In this document: positions 45,156 through 53,588 of the stretch, piece by piece
How positions within the stretch are numbered: position 1 is the first letter of the stretch
Layout of the letters: each line of letters begins with the position of its first letter
From: Leptospiraceae bacterium
GTDB lineage: Bacteria; Spirochaetota; Leptospiria; Leptospirales; Leptospiraceae
Direction of reading: 5' to 3'
Length of the DNA: 64,000 nucleotides
NCBI GenBank assembly: GCA_024233835.1
Contig: JACKPC010000001.1
Coordinates: 1,674,001-1,738,000, forward strand
The notes under the pieces: model-generated
The model's input: the letters and a program-made list of their open reading frames with translations, nothing else
Told to the model about the DNA's origin: nothing
Databases searched by the model: none
Made by a program: the position numbers and the translations under genes

Positions 45156-45346
45156 AGATGCCGACTATATTCACTTTTTTCTTTGTAGATTCAAAATAAG
45201 ACTCCTATTATTATAGGAATATACTACTGGAGAAAATATAATCTAAATTAGAGAAAAAAAGCAAAACTTTTTTTCATTTACTTCGTCAAAATATACATAG
45301 AAGCAAAGGATTGCTTTTCACCCTGTTCAATTTCACGGAGGAAGTT

Positions 45347-45388
45347 ATGAACACCCACATTATCATCGGAGGCAGCACCAGCTACTAA
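45347..45388 (+). CDS. 13-codon leader-type open frame
   Basis: ATG at 45347, six bases after GGAGG, encodes MNTHIIIGGSTSY and stops at TAA. The strong ribosome binding site on such a short frame suggests a leader peptide for the genes behind it, or a very small protein; a 6-bp hairpin AAGCAA/TTGCTT (45301-45316) precedes it. Confidence 0.4.
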   Translation: MNTHIIIGGSTSY

Positions 45389-45409
45389 CTACTATTTAAG
45401 GAGTTAGTA

Positions 45410-45550
45410 ATGGACAAAACTGTTTCTTTTTTTGATTCCGTTTACCTGGTCTCTATAAGTTTATACTCATTTATTCAGCGCAAGGCTGATAGCATCTCTA
45501 TTTTAGTAGATGTCTGGGAATGCCTTTATCAGAAGGGAGTTCTACAATGA
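45410..45550 (+). CDS. 46-aa small protein in a mini-operon
   Basis: ATG at 45410 with AAGGAG seven bases upstream. The product starts MDKTVSFFDSVYLVSISLYS and ends VWECLYQKGVLQ; no signal or membrane helix is clear. Its TGA overlaps the ATG of the next gene (ATGA), which shows translational coupling. Too short for a family call. Confidence 0.55.
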   Translation: MDKTVSFFDSVYLVSISLYSFIQRKADSISILVDVWECLYQKGVLQ

Positions 45551-45744
45551 GTAAAACATATCGGGACAAAAAACGTACAAATGAAATGGTGAAACAGTTT
45601 CCGGATAAAGAGATTTCTTATAAGACAAGAATGAAATGCTATCGTGAGAAAGTAAGTTATTCAAAAAATTATGAAGAACGCTCAAAATGTTGGGATCAAA
45701 TTAGATCAGATGATGATAAACTTGTAGAACTGGAGAATAAATAA
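45547..45744 (+). CDS. 65-aa charged small protein in the mini-operon
   Basis: ATG at 45547 with AGAAGGGAG upstream, overlapping the previous stop by four bases. The product begins MSKTYRDKKRTNEMVKQF and ends DDDKLVELENK: strongly charged, two cysteines, helical. The last base of its stop codon is the first base of the next ATG. Function unknown. Confidence 0.6.
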   Translation: MSKTYRDKKRTNEMVKQFPDKEISYKTRMKCYREKVSYSKNYEERSKCWDQIRSDDDKLVELENK

Positions 45745-46474
45745 TGGCTAAAACTATGAAAATCAAAGATCTGCGCTTTGTTCGTTTTGGTAATATAGGT
45801 AGCTATAAGCAGCATAGATACACAGCAAATGAAAAAGACATGAACAACCACCACCCACCTGCAAAATGGGGAATGTATGCATTTCCGGAAGCTGGTATAT
45901 TTCTAGCACCTGTTACCCTTCGCATATTGGAGGGAAATGCATCTGGGCAAAAGACGAGAATGGCAAGTTAATTTCTGCCGAAAATTCTAAATACTATATG
46001 ACAGAAACTATTCCGGATAAGGAATATCAACCTAATAAAGAGTTGAGAAAATTGTTAAATAAAAAAAATCAAAAGGTTTTTTATCTCGATTACTGGAGAA
46101 AACCCTGTTACTGTAGTACCTGTATGAAGGATAAACAGGTCAGTCTAAAAAAGGAAAAAAAGCAGGATAATTGCAACAAAGAAAACTACTACTTGATGAT
46201 TGTCCAAAAGCCAAAAGTTTTTTCCTATACAGGACCGGTTTGGCATCATCTTGAAAAAACAACAAAACCCGGGGAATACTTAAAAATCAAAGGGGATTGG
46301 ATTCTTTATGAATACAGGGACTTTGTGGAAATTTTTCACAGAGCCAGAGTTGCCTATAAAAAAGTTCAATATGAAGAATATAAAGGAACCAACCTGACAC
46401 ATACAGAATTTCCCAGAAGAAACATCTGGTATGGTTCGGGAGTGGAAGACGAAGTTTTTATTGAGAGAATATAG
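45744..46474 (+). pseudogene. unknown protein of about 240 aa split by a frameshift
   Basis: The first frame (45744-45971) encodes MAKTMKIKDLRFVRFG and later KWGMYAFPEAGIFLAPV; the second (to 46474) continues with HIGGKCIWAKDENGKLISAEN, a Cys-rich part (KPCYCSTCMKD) and GPVWHHLEK. Joining them by one base near 45920-45930 gives a single plausible protein. The 5' end is coupled to the small gene before it. No family recognised. A real mutation or a sequencing error in the window are both possible. Confidence 0.55.
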
Positions 46475-46511
46475 GTTTTGATAGAATAAGCTAAAAGGAG
46501 CTAAATTTTTT

Positions 46512-47108
46512 ATGTATACACATGCAATCATTTTAGATTTTGAAGCCACCTGCCAGGATGGACCTCGGATAAGTCCTCAGGAAATTATAGAATTTCCATC
46601 AGTTTTGGTGTCTCTTGAGCGCAGGGAAGTAATCGATGAGTTTCAGTCTTTTGTTCGACCGATTCATCATCCCCGATTAACCGATTTTTGCAAAAAGCTT
46701 ACTTCTATACAACAGGAAGATGTGGATAAAGCCGAATTATTTCCTGATGTATTCCAAAAGCACCTTGCCTGGTTAAAGAGCCATGATTTGACGGAGAATA
46801 ATGCATTTATTGTTACCTGCGGTGATTGGGATCTTAAGTCCGGGTTTCCGGCACAATGTTCACATTCCGAACCTGTAATAGAAGTGGTTCCACCTATATA
46901 TCAACAATGGCATAATGTGAAACATTCTTTCTGTGACGCTCAGGGAGTAGAAAAAGCTCCGGGTATGAGAGGAATGCTAAAAGCCCTGGAACTGCCCTTA
47001 GTCGGGTGGCATCACAGGGGAATTGATGATTGTAGAAACATAGCCAGGATTTTTTTAAAGCTTATGGAGAAAGGCATTAGTCCAGAGATAAGTTCTGTTT
47101 CAGGATAA
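46512..47108 (+). CDS. DEDDh 3'-5' exonuclease (ERI1/KapD-like)
   Basis: 198 aa. The exonuclease motifs are in order: LDFEATC (Asp-x-Glu, residues about 9-11), TCGDWDLKSG (Asp about 105) and GWHHRGIDDCRNIARI (His and Asp about 168-175). The compact domain matches ERI1-like enzymes, which trim the 3' ends of small or structured RNAs in eukaryotes; bacterial relatives include KapD. AAGGAG about 16 bases before the ATG is distant but plausible. Confidence 0.88.
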   Translation: MYTHAIILDFEATCQDGPRISPQEIIEFPSVLVSLERREVIDEFQSFVRPIHHPRLTDFCKKLTSIQQEDVDKAELFPDVFQKHLAWLKSHDLTENNAFIVTCGDWDLKSGFPAQCSHSEPVIEVVPPIYQQWHNVKHSFCDAQGVEKAPGMRGMLKALELPLVGWHHRGIDDCRNIARIFLKLMEKGISPEISSVSG

Positions 47109-47239
47109 AATACACCAAATTTATTCTTTGAACCATCGGTTGATGAGGGTTTACTGCTATTGTGGCTGTCCTTTTCTTTCTTTGTTTTTCTTGTACAGGC
47201 CTTTTTTCCGCTGTGTAGTTACGAAAAAATAAAATAATT

Positions 47240-48472
47240 CTAAAACCTATAACTGAAACCACTTGAAATATAGAATCCGGAATTTCCATCCGCTCCTATC
47301 ATTCTATCGGAAGATAATTTGACATCGACTTTCTTTTTAGGAGGCATTTCCCCTTCTGCAAATAGGATTACATCGATTATATTTATCATCCAGATACCAC
47401 CTACAATTTTTGCATAGGTATTTGCTTTTTGTTCGGCCTGCTTTAAGCGAGTATGGTTTTTATCATTCAACATATAGCTTAACCAGAAACTATTACCATA
47501 GTAGGAGGAAAGAAAATCTGGATTAGTACCATAGGGCCAGCCATTGAAATCCCGGTATTCCTTTTCCCGCTTCTTTAAATTTCTATAAGAAACTGCATAG
47601 ACCAATGCACTTATCACTGTTGCTGAAAAGAAACTTATCGCTTTCAGGTTAGAACCATCTCTTCTTTGACCCCAGCCCGGCACCAGTGTGGAACGCCATA
47701 TCATCGGCCATTTTACAGATTTACCCTCATAAGGGTTTTTTAGGGATTGTTGTTCCAAATACTCCATGGTTCCACCGGTAATCTTTTTCGCTAAAAACTC
47801 CACAGATTCTTCTGCTCCTTCTTCTGAAAGTTCTTCTATTAAAAGACTTTCCGAAAAATCCACCTTTTGCTTCTTAATGTCTATAACATCAGCGTTTATA
47901 AAAATATGGGTTCCGGCTCTGGAAATAGTTCCGGTAAGAATCTTATTGGCTCTTAGTTCTACCGGAATCAGGGCAGCACAGTCGGAGCCTATACATTTCT
48001 TTCCGGCCAGGGCTTTTTCTATACTCCTGCTGTCGATTACAGAAAACAAATTTGTTTTAGTGATTTTCGTTTTTAAGAGATTACTATACATTTCTGCTTT
48101 TTCTTTTGGTATACCTGTGCCTATTTGGAACTTAATGAACACGAGCCTTGGCTTTTCGTCTTCCGGGATAACCCAATCTGTATTGCTCATAAAAGCATCG
48201 GCCACCCTGACTCTCTCTTTTTCATAGAGCTCCTTGCGATGTTGTCCGAGGGCCTGAGCCAATGCCCAATGCACCGGTTTTAGTTTTAGCGATTTTACTA
48301 CAACCTTCTTAAATTCGTTCGTTCTACCGCTCGAATAGGTAATATGGACATGAGTTTCTGTAAGTTTGGCCCTGACATCCTCAATTACCTTTCCGTTTTT
48401 TAGAGTAAGTGTATCGGATAGAAGAGCAGACGATAATAGGGAGCATAATAATATACTAATATAGCTTTTCAT
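47240..48472 (-). CDS. CsgG-like/DUF5683 membrane protein
   Basis: 410 aa with signal peptide (KSYISILLCSLLSSALLSD). LTLKNGKVIEDV opens an SH3-like start, then a CsgG/TolB-N type domain (LFSVIDSRSIEKALAGKK, ILTGTISRAGTHIFINADVID, about 145-215) and a DUF5683-like end with STLVPGWGQRRDGS and hydrophobic segments. The family occurs in spirochaetes, and an outer-membrane or periplasmic assembly role is likely. It lies close behind the large lipoprotein on the same strand (37-base gap). Confidence 0.75.
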   Translation of the reverse strand: MKSYISILLCSLLSSALLSDTLTLKNGKVIEDVRAKLTETHVHITYSSGRTNEFKKVVVKSLKLKPVHWALAQALGQHRKELYEKERVRVADAFMSNTDWVIPEDEKPRLVFIKFQIGTGIPKEKAEMYSNLLKTKITKTNLFSVIDSRSIEKALAGKKCIGSDCAALIPVELRANKILTGTISRAGTHIFINADVIDIKKQKVDFSESLLIEELSEEGAEESVEFLAKKITGGTMEYLEQQSLKNPYEGKSVKWPMIWRSTLVPGWGQRRDGSNLKAISFFSATVISALVYAVSYRNLKKREKEYRDFNGWPYGTNPDFLSSYYGNSFWLSYMLNDKNHTRLKQAEQKANTYAKIVGGIWMINIIDVILFAEGEMPPKKKVDVKLSSDRMIGADGNSGFYISSGFSYRF

Positions 48473-48508
48473 AAAAACTCCATTTATTAAACTTTAAAAA
48501 TCCTCAAC

Positions 48509-48664
48509 TCAAGGTCCGTAGCGAACACAACGGACATTGTTGAGATAATAGGTCTTAGTGTAGTTGTCGACAGAGCCATTGAGGAAGTAGACGTACCATG
48601 CGGAGAGGTCAGAAGAAATGAGGCCACTCGCCGACCAATAGCCGGACAAAATTGTATTAGGAAA
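48509..48664 (-). repeat. variable C-terminal cassette A of the DUF1566 lipoproteins
   Basis: Encodes FPNTILSGYWSASG through to VRCVRYGP. It is two codons longer than cassettes B (53439) and C (59466) but aligns with them from WYVYFLNG to VRC. Differences fall mainly on codons ending in C or T, with the third base kept. Possible variable repeat of a diversity-generating retroelement. Confidence 0.5.
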
Positions 48665-50869
48665 GAAAATTCCATTAATTTTTGCTCCTGTATCTTCGTT
48701 CTCTCCGGATAAATCTATCAATGTCTTTAATTCTTCAATTGTAGGTACCCGCCAACCTGTTTTCCCGGCAAAACCACCTGTTGGATTTGTATTCAAATCA
48801 TTACAGGAGTTATATGCTGTACTGGAACCATCGTTCAGAAATGTACCCAGAATTCCCGTATTGTTTCCTCCATTGCAGTCATTATCCATCTCATTGCAAT
48901 AATAATATGTTCCTGCGTTTCCATCACAAGCATTTGTATTATTATTCCATGTCTGTCCCTGACTACACTTCTTCCATATCAGTCCTGTGCTTTTGTCATA
49001 GATTGTGCCATCGCCATTATCAACATACCAGGTCTTTGCTTCCATATAAGGATCACAGGATATTACAATATTGGATACATTAGAAGTTATAGTTCCGCTT
49101 GCATTAAGAACAGTACAGGTCTGATCGGTAGGGTTTGTTTTTACTGTTACTGCATAGAAAGTATTGTAATTGATATTAGTTGCAAAGGTAAAGTTACCAT
49201 TGGAATTTAAAGTCAATTCGTTTCCACTGTTCAGTTGCAATACAATGCTTTTAGAACTTCCCATACCCGATAATTCCCCTCCTATAGTATAATTTGTGGT
49301 TACACAACTTACGCTGACATTGGAGACATTGGCTGTAGCTGTTCCGATTCCATTGGAAAGTGTACAGGTCTGACCGGCAGGCTGGGTTTTGATGGTTACG
49401 TTATACAAATACGCTACTGATTTAGAAAAGGTAAAGTTGCCATCGGCATTTATGCTTAGCTCATCTCCTCCGTTGTTCTGTAGTACCAACATTCCACTGA
49501 GTCCTGTTACTGTGCCTCCGATGGTAAAACTCTGGCAACTCACGCTTACATTTGTAACATTAGTAATAGCAGTTCCACTAGCATTGCTAACTGTACATGT
49601 CTGCCCGGTGGGCTGGGTTTTCACTGTTACACTATAATCACCCGCAACATCTGTGGAAAATTTAAAACTACCATTAGAAGTGATAGTTATATCATCTCCA
49701 CCATTCTTTTGTAATACAAGAGTACCGCTCAATCCGCTTACTGTTCCTGCCACAGTATAGGTAACAAGTCTGCCTGTGGTAAAACTGTAGGTTTTATTTT
49801 CGCCCAGAGAGTTTCCTGCCAGATCCTTTATTGTGCCAAGAATAGTGATGCGGTGCTTCGTACTGGTGCGAAAGCTTTCATTCACTCGAAAGATTAGAGT
49901 CTTTTCTTCTCCGCTGACAGTTCCCGGAACATTTTTACTATTTTCATTTTTATCAATCTCTACTATAGATAAGGATTGAGTATTCAAAGTAGTTATATCA
50001 ATTGCTTCTGAGAAAATTAAAGTTATAAGAGTATTATTCGACACATTCGTTGAGCCATCTGTCGGAATCACAGTTTCCACAACAGGTGGAGAGTTGTCTA
50101 AAATATCGTTGGTAGTAAAACTTATGTTTGTTGCTGTCGCAAGAGAATTACCGGCAAGGTCTTTGATTCCTGTTTGAATGAAAATTGTATAATTTGTCCA
50201 GGAGGAAAAGATGGCGGATGGTTTAAGCTGCACGACACTGCCGATAAACTCTAATTCTTTTTCTAATATAGTGTCTCCCTGTTTTAAGATAATAGTTTCA
50301 TTACTCACCGTATCCGGATCTAAAGCCTCATTGAATACCAATTGGATAGATGTATTTCTAACTATCTCAGAGGAAGAATTTGCCGGATAGCTGGTTTTTA
50401 TAGAAGGAGATTCGTTATCTATATTATTATTGGTGGTGAAATATATGAGTTCTTCGACCGGATTTTCCTGTGTATTACCCTCTAAATCCCGGACATTGTT
50501 CATAAATTTGACTGTGTGTTTTGTGTTTGCCGTATAGTATTCGGAAGGTGTAAACTTCAGGGTATTTTTAGAAATGCTAACAGTTCCTTGAATTTCTTTA
50601 CCACCTGCATCATAGACCTAGAGGGTAGTTTCATTGGCAGAAGTGGAAATAAGGTTTTCATCATACACAATTAAAAAGGAGCGATTGCGGGCTATGTCGG
50701 TCTCGTAATTATAAGGTGTGGTATAGTTTACCTCGGGTGGAGTTTTATCCTTTTGTAACCAGAGATAATGCAAAAACAAACCGGGTGAGGGTTCAAAAGG
50801 ATTATTGAAGTTTATCCCCGGAGTACAGGAAGAAAGAAAAATAAGAAGTAGAATTACCAACCATTTCAT
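48509..50869 (-). pseudogene. large Ig-like/DUF1566 lipoprotein split by an amber codon
   Basis: 787 codons from ATG 50869 to TGA 48509. The lipoprotein signal (MKWLVILLLIFLSSC) and FNNPFEPSPGLFLHYLWL match the intact copy at 53439-55520. An in-frame TAG at 50618-50620 replaces the Gln of ENTLQVF in that copy, then the frame continues VYDAGGKEIQG. Later come three bacterial Ig-like units (ending in GNSLA/GNSLG), three internal repeats (TVSGLSGTLVLQKNGGD and relatives, each ending N-V-S-V-S-C) and a DUF1566/Lcl C-terminus. Translation from the internal ATG 50503 would give an unexported 664-aa protein, unlikely to be useful. Confidence 0.82.
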
Positions 50870-50887
50870 GATGAGAGTCCGATATCT

Positions 50888-50916
50888 ATGATATGCTTTT
50901 TCATTTAATAAAGCAA
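50888..50916 (-). promoter_or_regulatory. conserved promoter of the large lipoprotein, copy A
   Basis: On the minus strand TTGCTT, 17 bases, TATCAT. The same arrangement occurs before the other two lipoprotein 5' ends (55539-55567 and 56736-56764), with the ATG about 20 bases after the -10. Confidence 0.6.
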
Positions 50917-50967
50917 GAATAAAAATATAGTTTACAGCAATTATGAACAGTTTAGGCTACTACTAAG

Positions 50968-51726
50968 ATGAAACCGCCGGAAGAAAAAGAGACCTATCAC
51001 CTAATTTTCCCCGAACAATACCCGCTACCTCCTCGCATTCAGGAACTTTCGAGGCTCAATACCGAACTAAGTTTATCGTATCAAGAAAATACATTGATTA
51101 TCCGGGAAGCTCCCCCCTACGCCTTTCGAGACTATGAAAACTTTCTTTTACGCCTTCCGGGTTTTACTGAAGAACTATTCTTTCAACTCGAAGAACTGAA
51201 CGATGAAACACATTTTGAATTTGATGATAACGAGGAGGTCATTGTTAAAATGTCTACTTTTGCATTAATAAGTTTATTAACAGGTGCTGTTTTAACTTCC
51301 CTTTTTATCTGGGCAAAGTCCAGAAAGAGCGGCAGGGTGTACACAGAAGACGGAGGCTATATGCTCGAAAGCCCGAACGGAAAACATCTTCATAGAATGG
51401 CGGATATTTCTTATATAGCCTACAGTAAAGCTTCCCCGGAAGAACAGGCTAGCTGGTATTCCCGCATTCCCATAGCTCCGAGTCTTGCGGTTGAAGTTGT
51501 ATCGGCTAAAAGAGGTTTAAAACCGGCACTGAAAAAAATGAAAGATATCTGGATGGCAAACGGCACTGAACTCGGGCTTGTTATCTGTCCTTTCAGTAAG
51601 AAAATCTATATATTTGAAATATCTAAAGAATCCTATACCGAACAGAGTATATTCGAGGATTTCACCCATCCCGACCTCCCCGGCTACAAAGAAAACTTCA
51701 GCGAATATGTAGAAAAGATAAAATAG
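50968..51726 (+). CDS. Uma2 family nuclease-like protein, island copy 1
   Basis: 252 aa. Family-specific N-terminal domain (1-90), helix with IWAK, then SGRVYTEDGGYML and the PD-(D/E)XK core: Asp146 in MADISYI, Glu176 in LAVEVVS and Lys190 in KPALKKMKD, followed by VICPFSKKIYIFE. It differs from the copy at 55673 by only a few residues, while copies at 6544 and 7411 are distant (same layout, different sequence). It is divergent from the broken lipoprotein gene, 98 bases apart. Presumed endonuclease; role unknown. Confidence 0.82.
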   Translation: MKPPEEKETYHLIFPEQYPLPPRIQELSRLNTELSLSYQENTLIIREAPPYAFRDYENFLLRLPGFTEELFFQLEELNDETHFEFDDNEEVIVKMSTFALISLLTGAVLTSLFIWAKSRKSGRVYTEDGGYMLESPNGKHLHRMADISYIAYSKASPEEQASWYSRIPIAPSLAVEVVSAKRGLKPALKKMKDIWMANGTELGLVICPFSKKIYIFEISKESYTEQSIFEDFTHPDLPGYKENFSEYVEKIK

Positions 51727-51942
51727 CTCTAAAACCTAAAACCGCTTGAAATATAGAATCCGGGAATAGTTAGTTTCATAATTATAAGGCGTGCTAAAGT
51801 TTACCTACGGTGGTGTTTTGTCAGTCTGCAACCAGAGGTAGTGTAAGAGAAGACCGGGTGAGGGTTCAAAGACATTATTGTAGTTTATTTCTCCAAGGCA
51901 GGAGAAGAGTAAAAGAGTTACTATAGACAAGAACTTTTTCAT
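51727..51942 (-). pseudogene. chimeric remnant: lipoprotein 5' end joined to a DUF5683 gene 3' end
   Basis: From ATG 51942 it encodes MKKFLSIVTLLLFSC and NVFEPSPGLLLHYLWL, as in the large lipoproteins, reaches a TAG (51805) where the intact copy has Glu, and runs on as VNFSTPYNYETNYSR. Then at a shared CCGGA it switches to a sequence matching the end of the CsgG/DUF5683 gene at 47240 (19 identical bases of GGATTCTATATTTCAAG type, then GGTTTTAG). This is a deletion scar from a second copy of the two neighbouring genes. Confidence 0.65.
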
Positions 51943-52150
51943 ATAATTATACACAATTTCACATAATTCCATATTGAATATACATAAGTTTTTCGAACAT
52001 CTCAAGTGTTTTTTTCTTTTTCATCTTTTTTAGTAAGATATCCATCAGTATATATTACCTTTCACGCACTACAGTTCGGAGCGAACACAACGAACGTAGT
52101 TGCAGTTTGTTTCGTTTTTTAATTTGGATAATTCCAAAGTTGGAGGAAAA

Positions 52151-53329
52151 TCAAATAGTTTCTAATTCTTTTGTTTTAATAATTGAATCAATAATTATCT
52201 TCTTTTTTGCTTGGAATTTTTCAAAAAGAACTTTCTGTTTTTCATTCAACTCGGTACCATATTTTGCTTCTATTAATATTCTATCTTCAGTAAGAAAATC
52301 CAGTTCTACTTCTTCCTGTAAATAATATATTTTACTTTTATTTCTTATTAGAAGATAAATATAATTTTCAAAATAACTTCCTAAGTCTCTTTCTCCATGG
52401 AATAAAAACTTTATACCGAGATCACTTGCATAAACCTTCTTTGGACTCAATATTTTTTCATTTGTTTTTCCCCATCTTGATACAAGATGAATAAGGTATG
52501 TTGCTTCAAAATAAGACAGATAGCGTCTCGAAGTATCAGGAGAAATTTTTAATATTTTTGCTATTTTATTTATACTGATCTGTTTTCCACTTCTTTCCAT
52601 CAACAAAGAAAAGTAGTCACGCATAACGTCACTATTTTTTAAACCGTAAAAAGCCGTTATGTCTTTTTGAATAATATCTTCTACAAGTCCCATCAAATAT
52701 TGTCTTTCGGGATAATTAATATTTTCTGGCATTCCTCCTATTTTAATGTAATCTTTGAAATAGGAATCTAAAAGAGAAGCATCTCTTTTTTTGACTGAGA
52801 TTCCTTTAAAATCCAGGAATTCAAAAAAGTCCAGGGGTTGTACTTCAAATACTGTAGTTCTACCTGTTAAATTTGCTCTTTTATCTTTAAGAAGAGAACT
52901 TGAAGAAGACGTAGCAATGATTTTTAAATTTTCTTTATCAAATAAGTTTTTAAGCTGAATTTCATATTCATTTTTATATGTGATTTCATCAAAAAAAAGA
53001 TAAGACTTTTCTTCAGATTTAATTTTGCATATTTTTCTATATAAAGTGAGAATCTCGTGGATTGAGTTATTCTTAAATAAATAATCATCCATACTGATAT
53101 AAAAAATATTTTTAGGTTTAATTCCTTTTTTTAAAAGATGGTGGATCATCAATTTCATGAGACTTGTTTTTCCCACCCGCCTGAGACCTGTAAGAAAAAG
53201 GATTCTATTTTCATTCAACCAGAATGGGAACTTTTCCTTAAGGCTTTTCCTATTCCACAATTCTATCTTAAAATCATTTTCCCACCACGGATTATAAGAA
53301 TAAAGCGATTCTTCCATTTGAACAACCAT
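52151..53329 (-). CDS. AAA ATPase with DUF4143 domain, intact
   Basis: 392 aa. Walker A GLRRVGKTS (about 49-57), Walker B YLFFDEITY (about 115), the GGMP motif (IKIGGMPENI), a winged-helix region (ISINKIAKILKISPDTSRRYL) and a C-terminal nuclease-like pattern (VELDFL with ILIEAKYG). Same family as the truncated genes at 3 and 58407 but not a close copy. Such genes often travel with mobile DNA. Start is TTG/ATG 53329 or ATG 53317. Single gene between the two lipoprotein-Uma2 units. Confidence 0.88.
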   Translation of the reverse strand: MVVQMEESLYSYNPWWENDFKIELWNRKSLKEKFPFWLNENRILFLTGLRRVGKTSLMKLMIHHLLKKGIKPKNIFYISMDDYLFKNNSIHEILTLYRKICKIKSEEKSYLFFDEITYKNEYEIQLKNLFDKENLKIIATSSSSSLLKDKRANLTGRTTVFEVQPLDFFEFLDFKGISVKKRDASLLDSYFKDYIKIGGMPENINYPERQYLMGLVEDIIQKDITAFYGLKNSDVMRDYFSLLMERSGKQISINKIAKILKISPDTSRRYLSYFEATYLIHLVSRWGKTNEKILSPKKVYASDLGIKFLFHGERDLGSYFENYIYLLIRNKSKIYYLQEEVELDFLTEDRILIEAKYGTELNEKQKVLFEKFQAKKKIIIDSIIKTKELETI

Positions 53330-53438
53330 ACTATCATATCGTATATTTGTCTACAATAATATATGTTTCAATCGTATAGGTAAGCATTTTATCTACTTTA
53401 TTCTTACTCCATAATTCAAAAATTAATTTCCATTTACA

Positions 53439-53588
53439 CTACGGTCCGGATACACAACGTACATAGCCGTCAAAGGTCTTAGAGACGCTGTGGACATAGC
53501 CAGTAACGAAACCGACGAGCAACGCGCTCGTAGTATTAGGCGCATAGGTAGTAGAACTCCAATAAAAGCCAGCAATGGTATTTGGAAA
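53439..53588 (-). repeat. variable C-terminal cassette B of the DUF1566 lipoproteins
   Basis: 48 codons from the Asn codon of FPNT to the stop. It aligns without gaps with cassette C at 59466: 27 codons differ; 18 of these keep the third base while changing the first and/or second (10 change both), 6 are third-base synonymous, 3 mixed. Both ends are conserved (TTTCCAAAT at the 5' side; CGTTGTGT and TCCGG at the 3' side). GC content is higher than in the surrounding gene. Confidence 0.55.

Noticed and set aside
47766..48227. plus-strand open frame opposite the CsgG/DUF5683 gene
   Set aside because: No ribosome binding site and it overlaps a well-supported gene completely.
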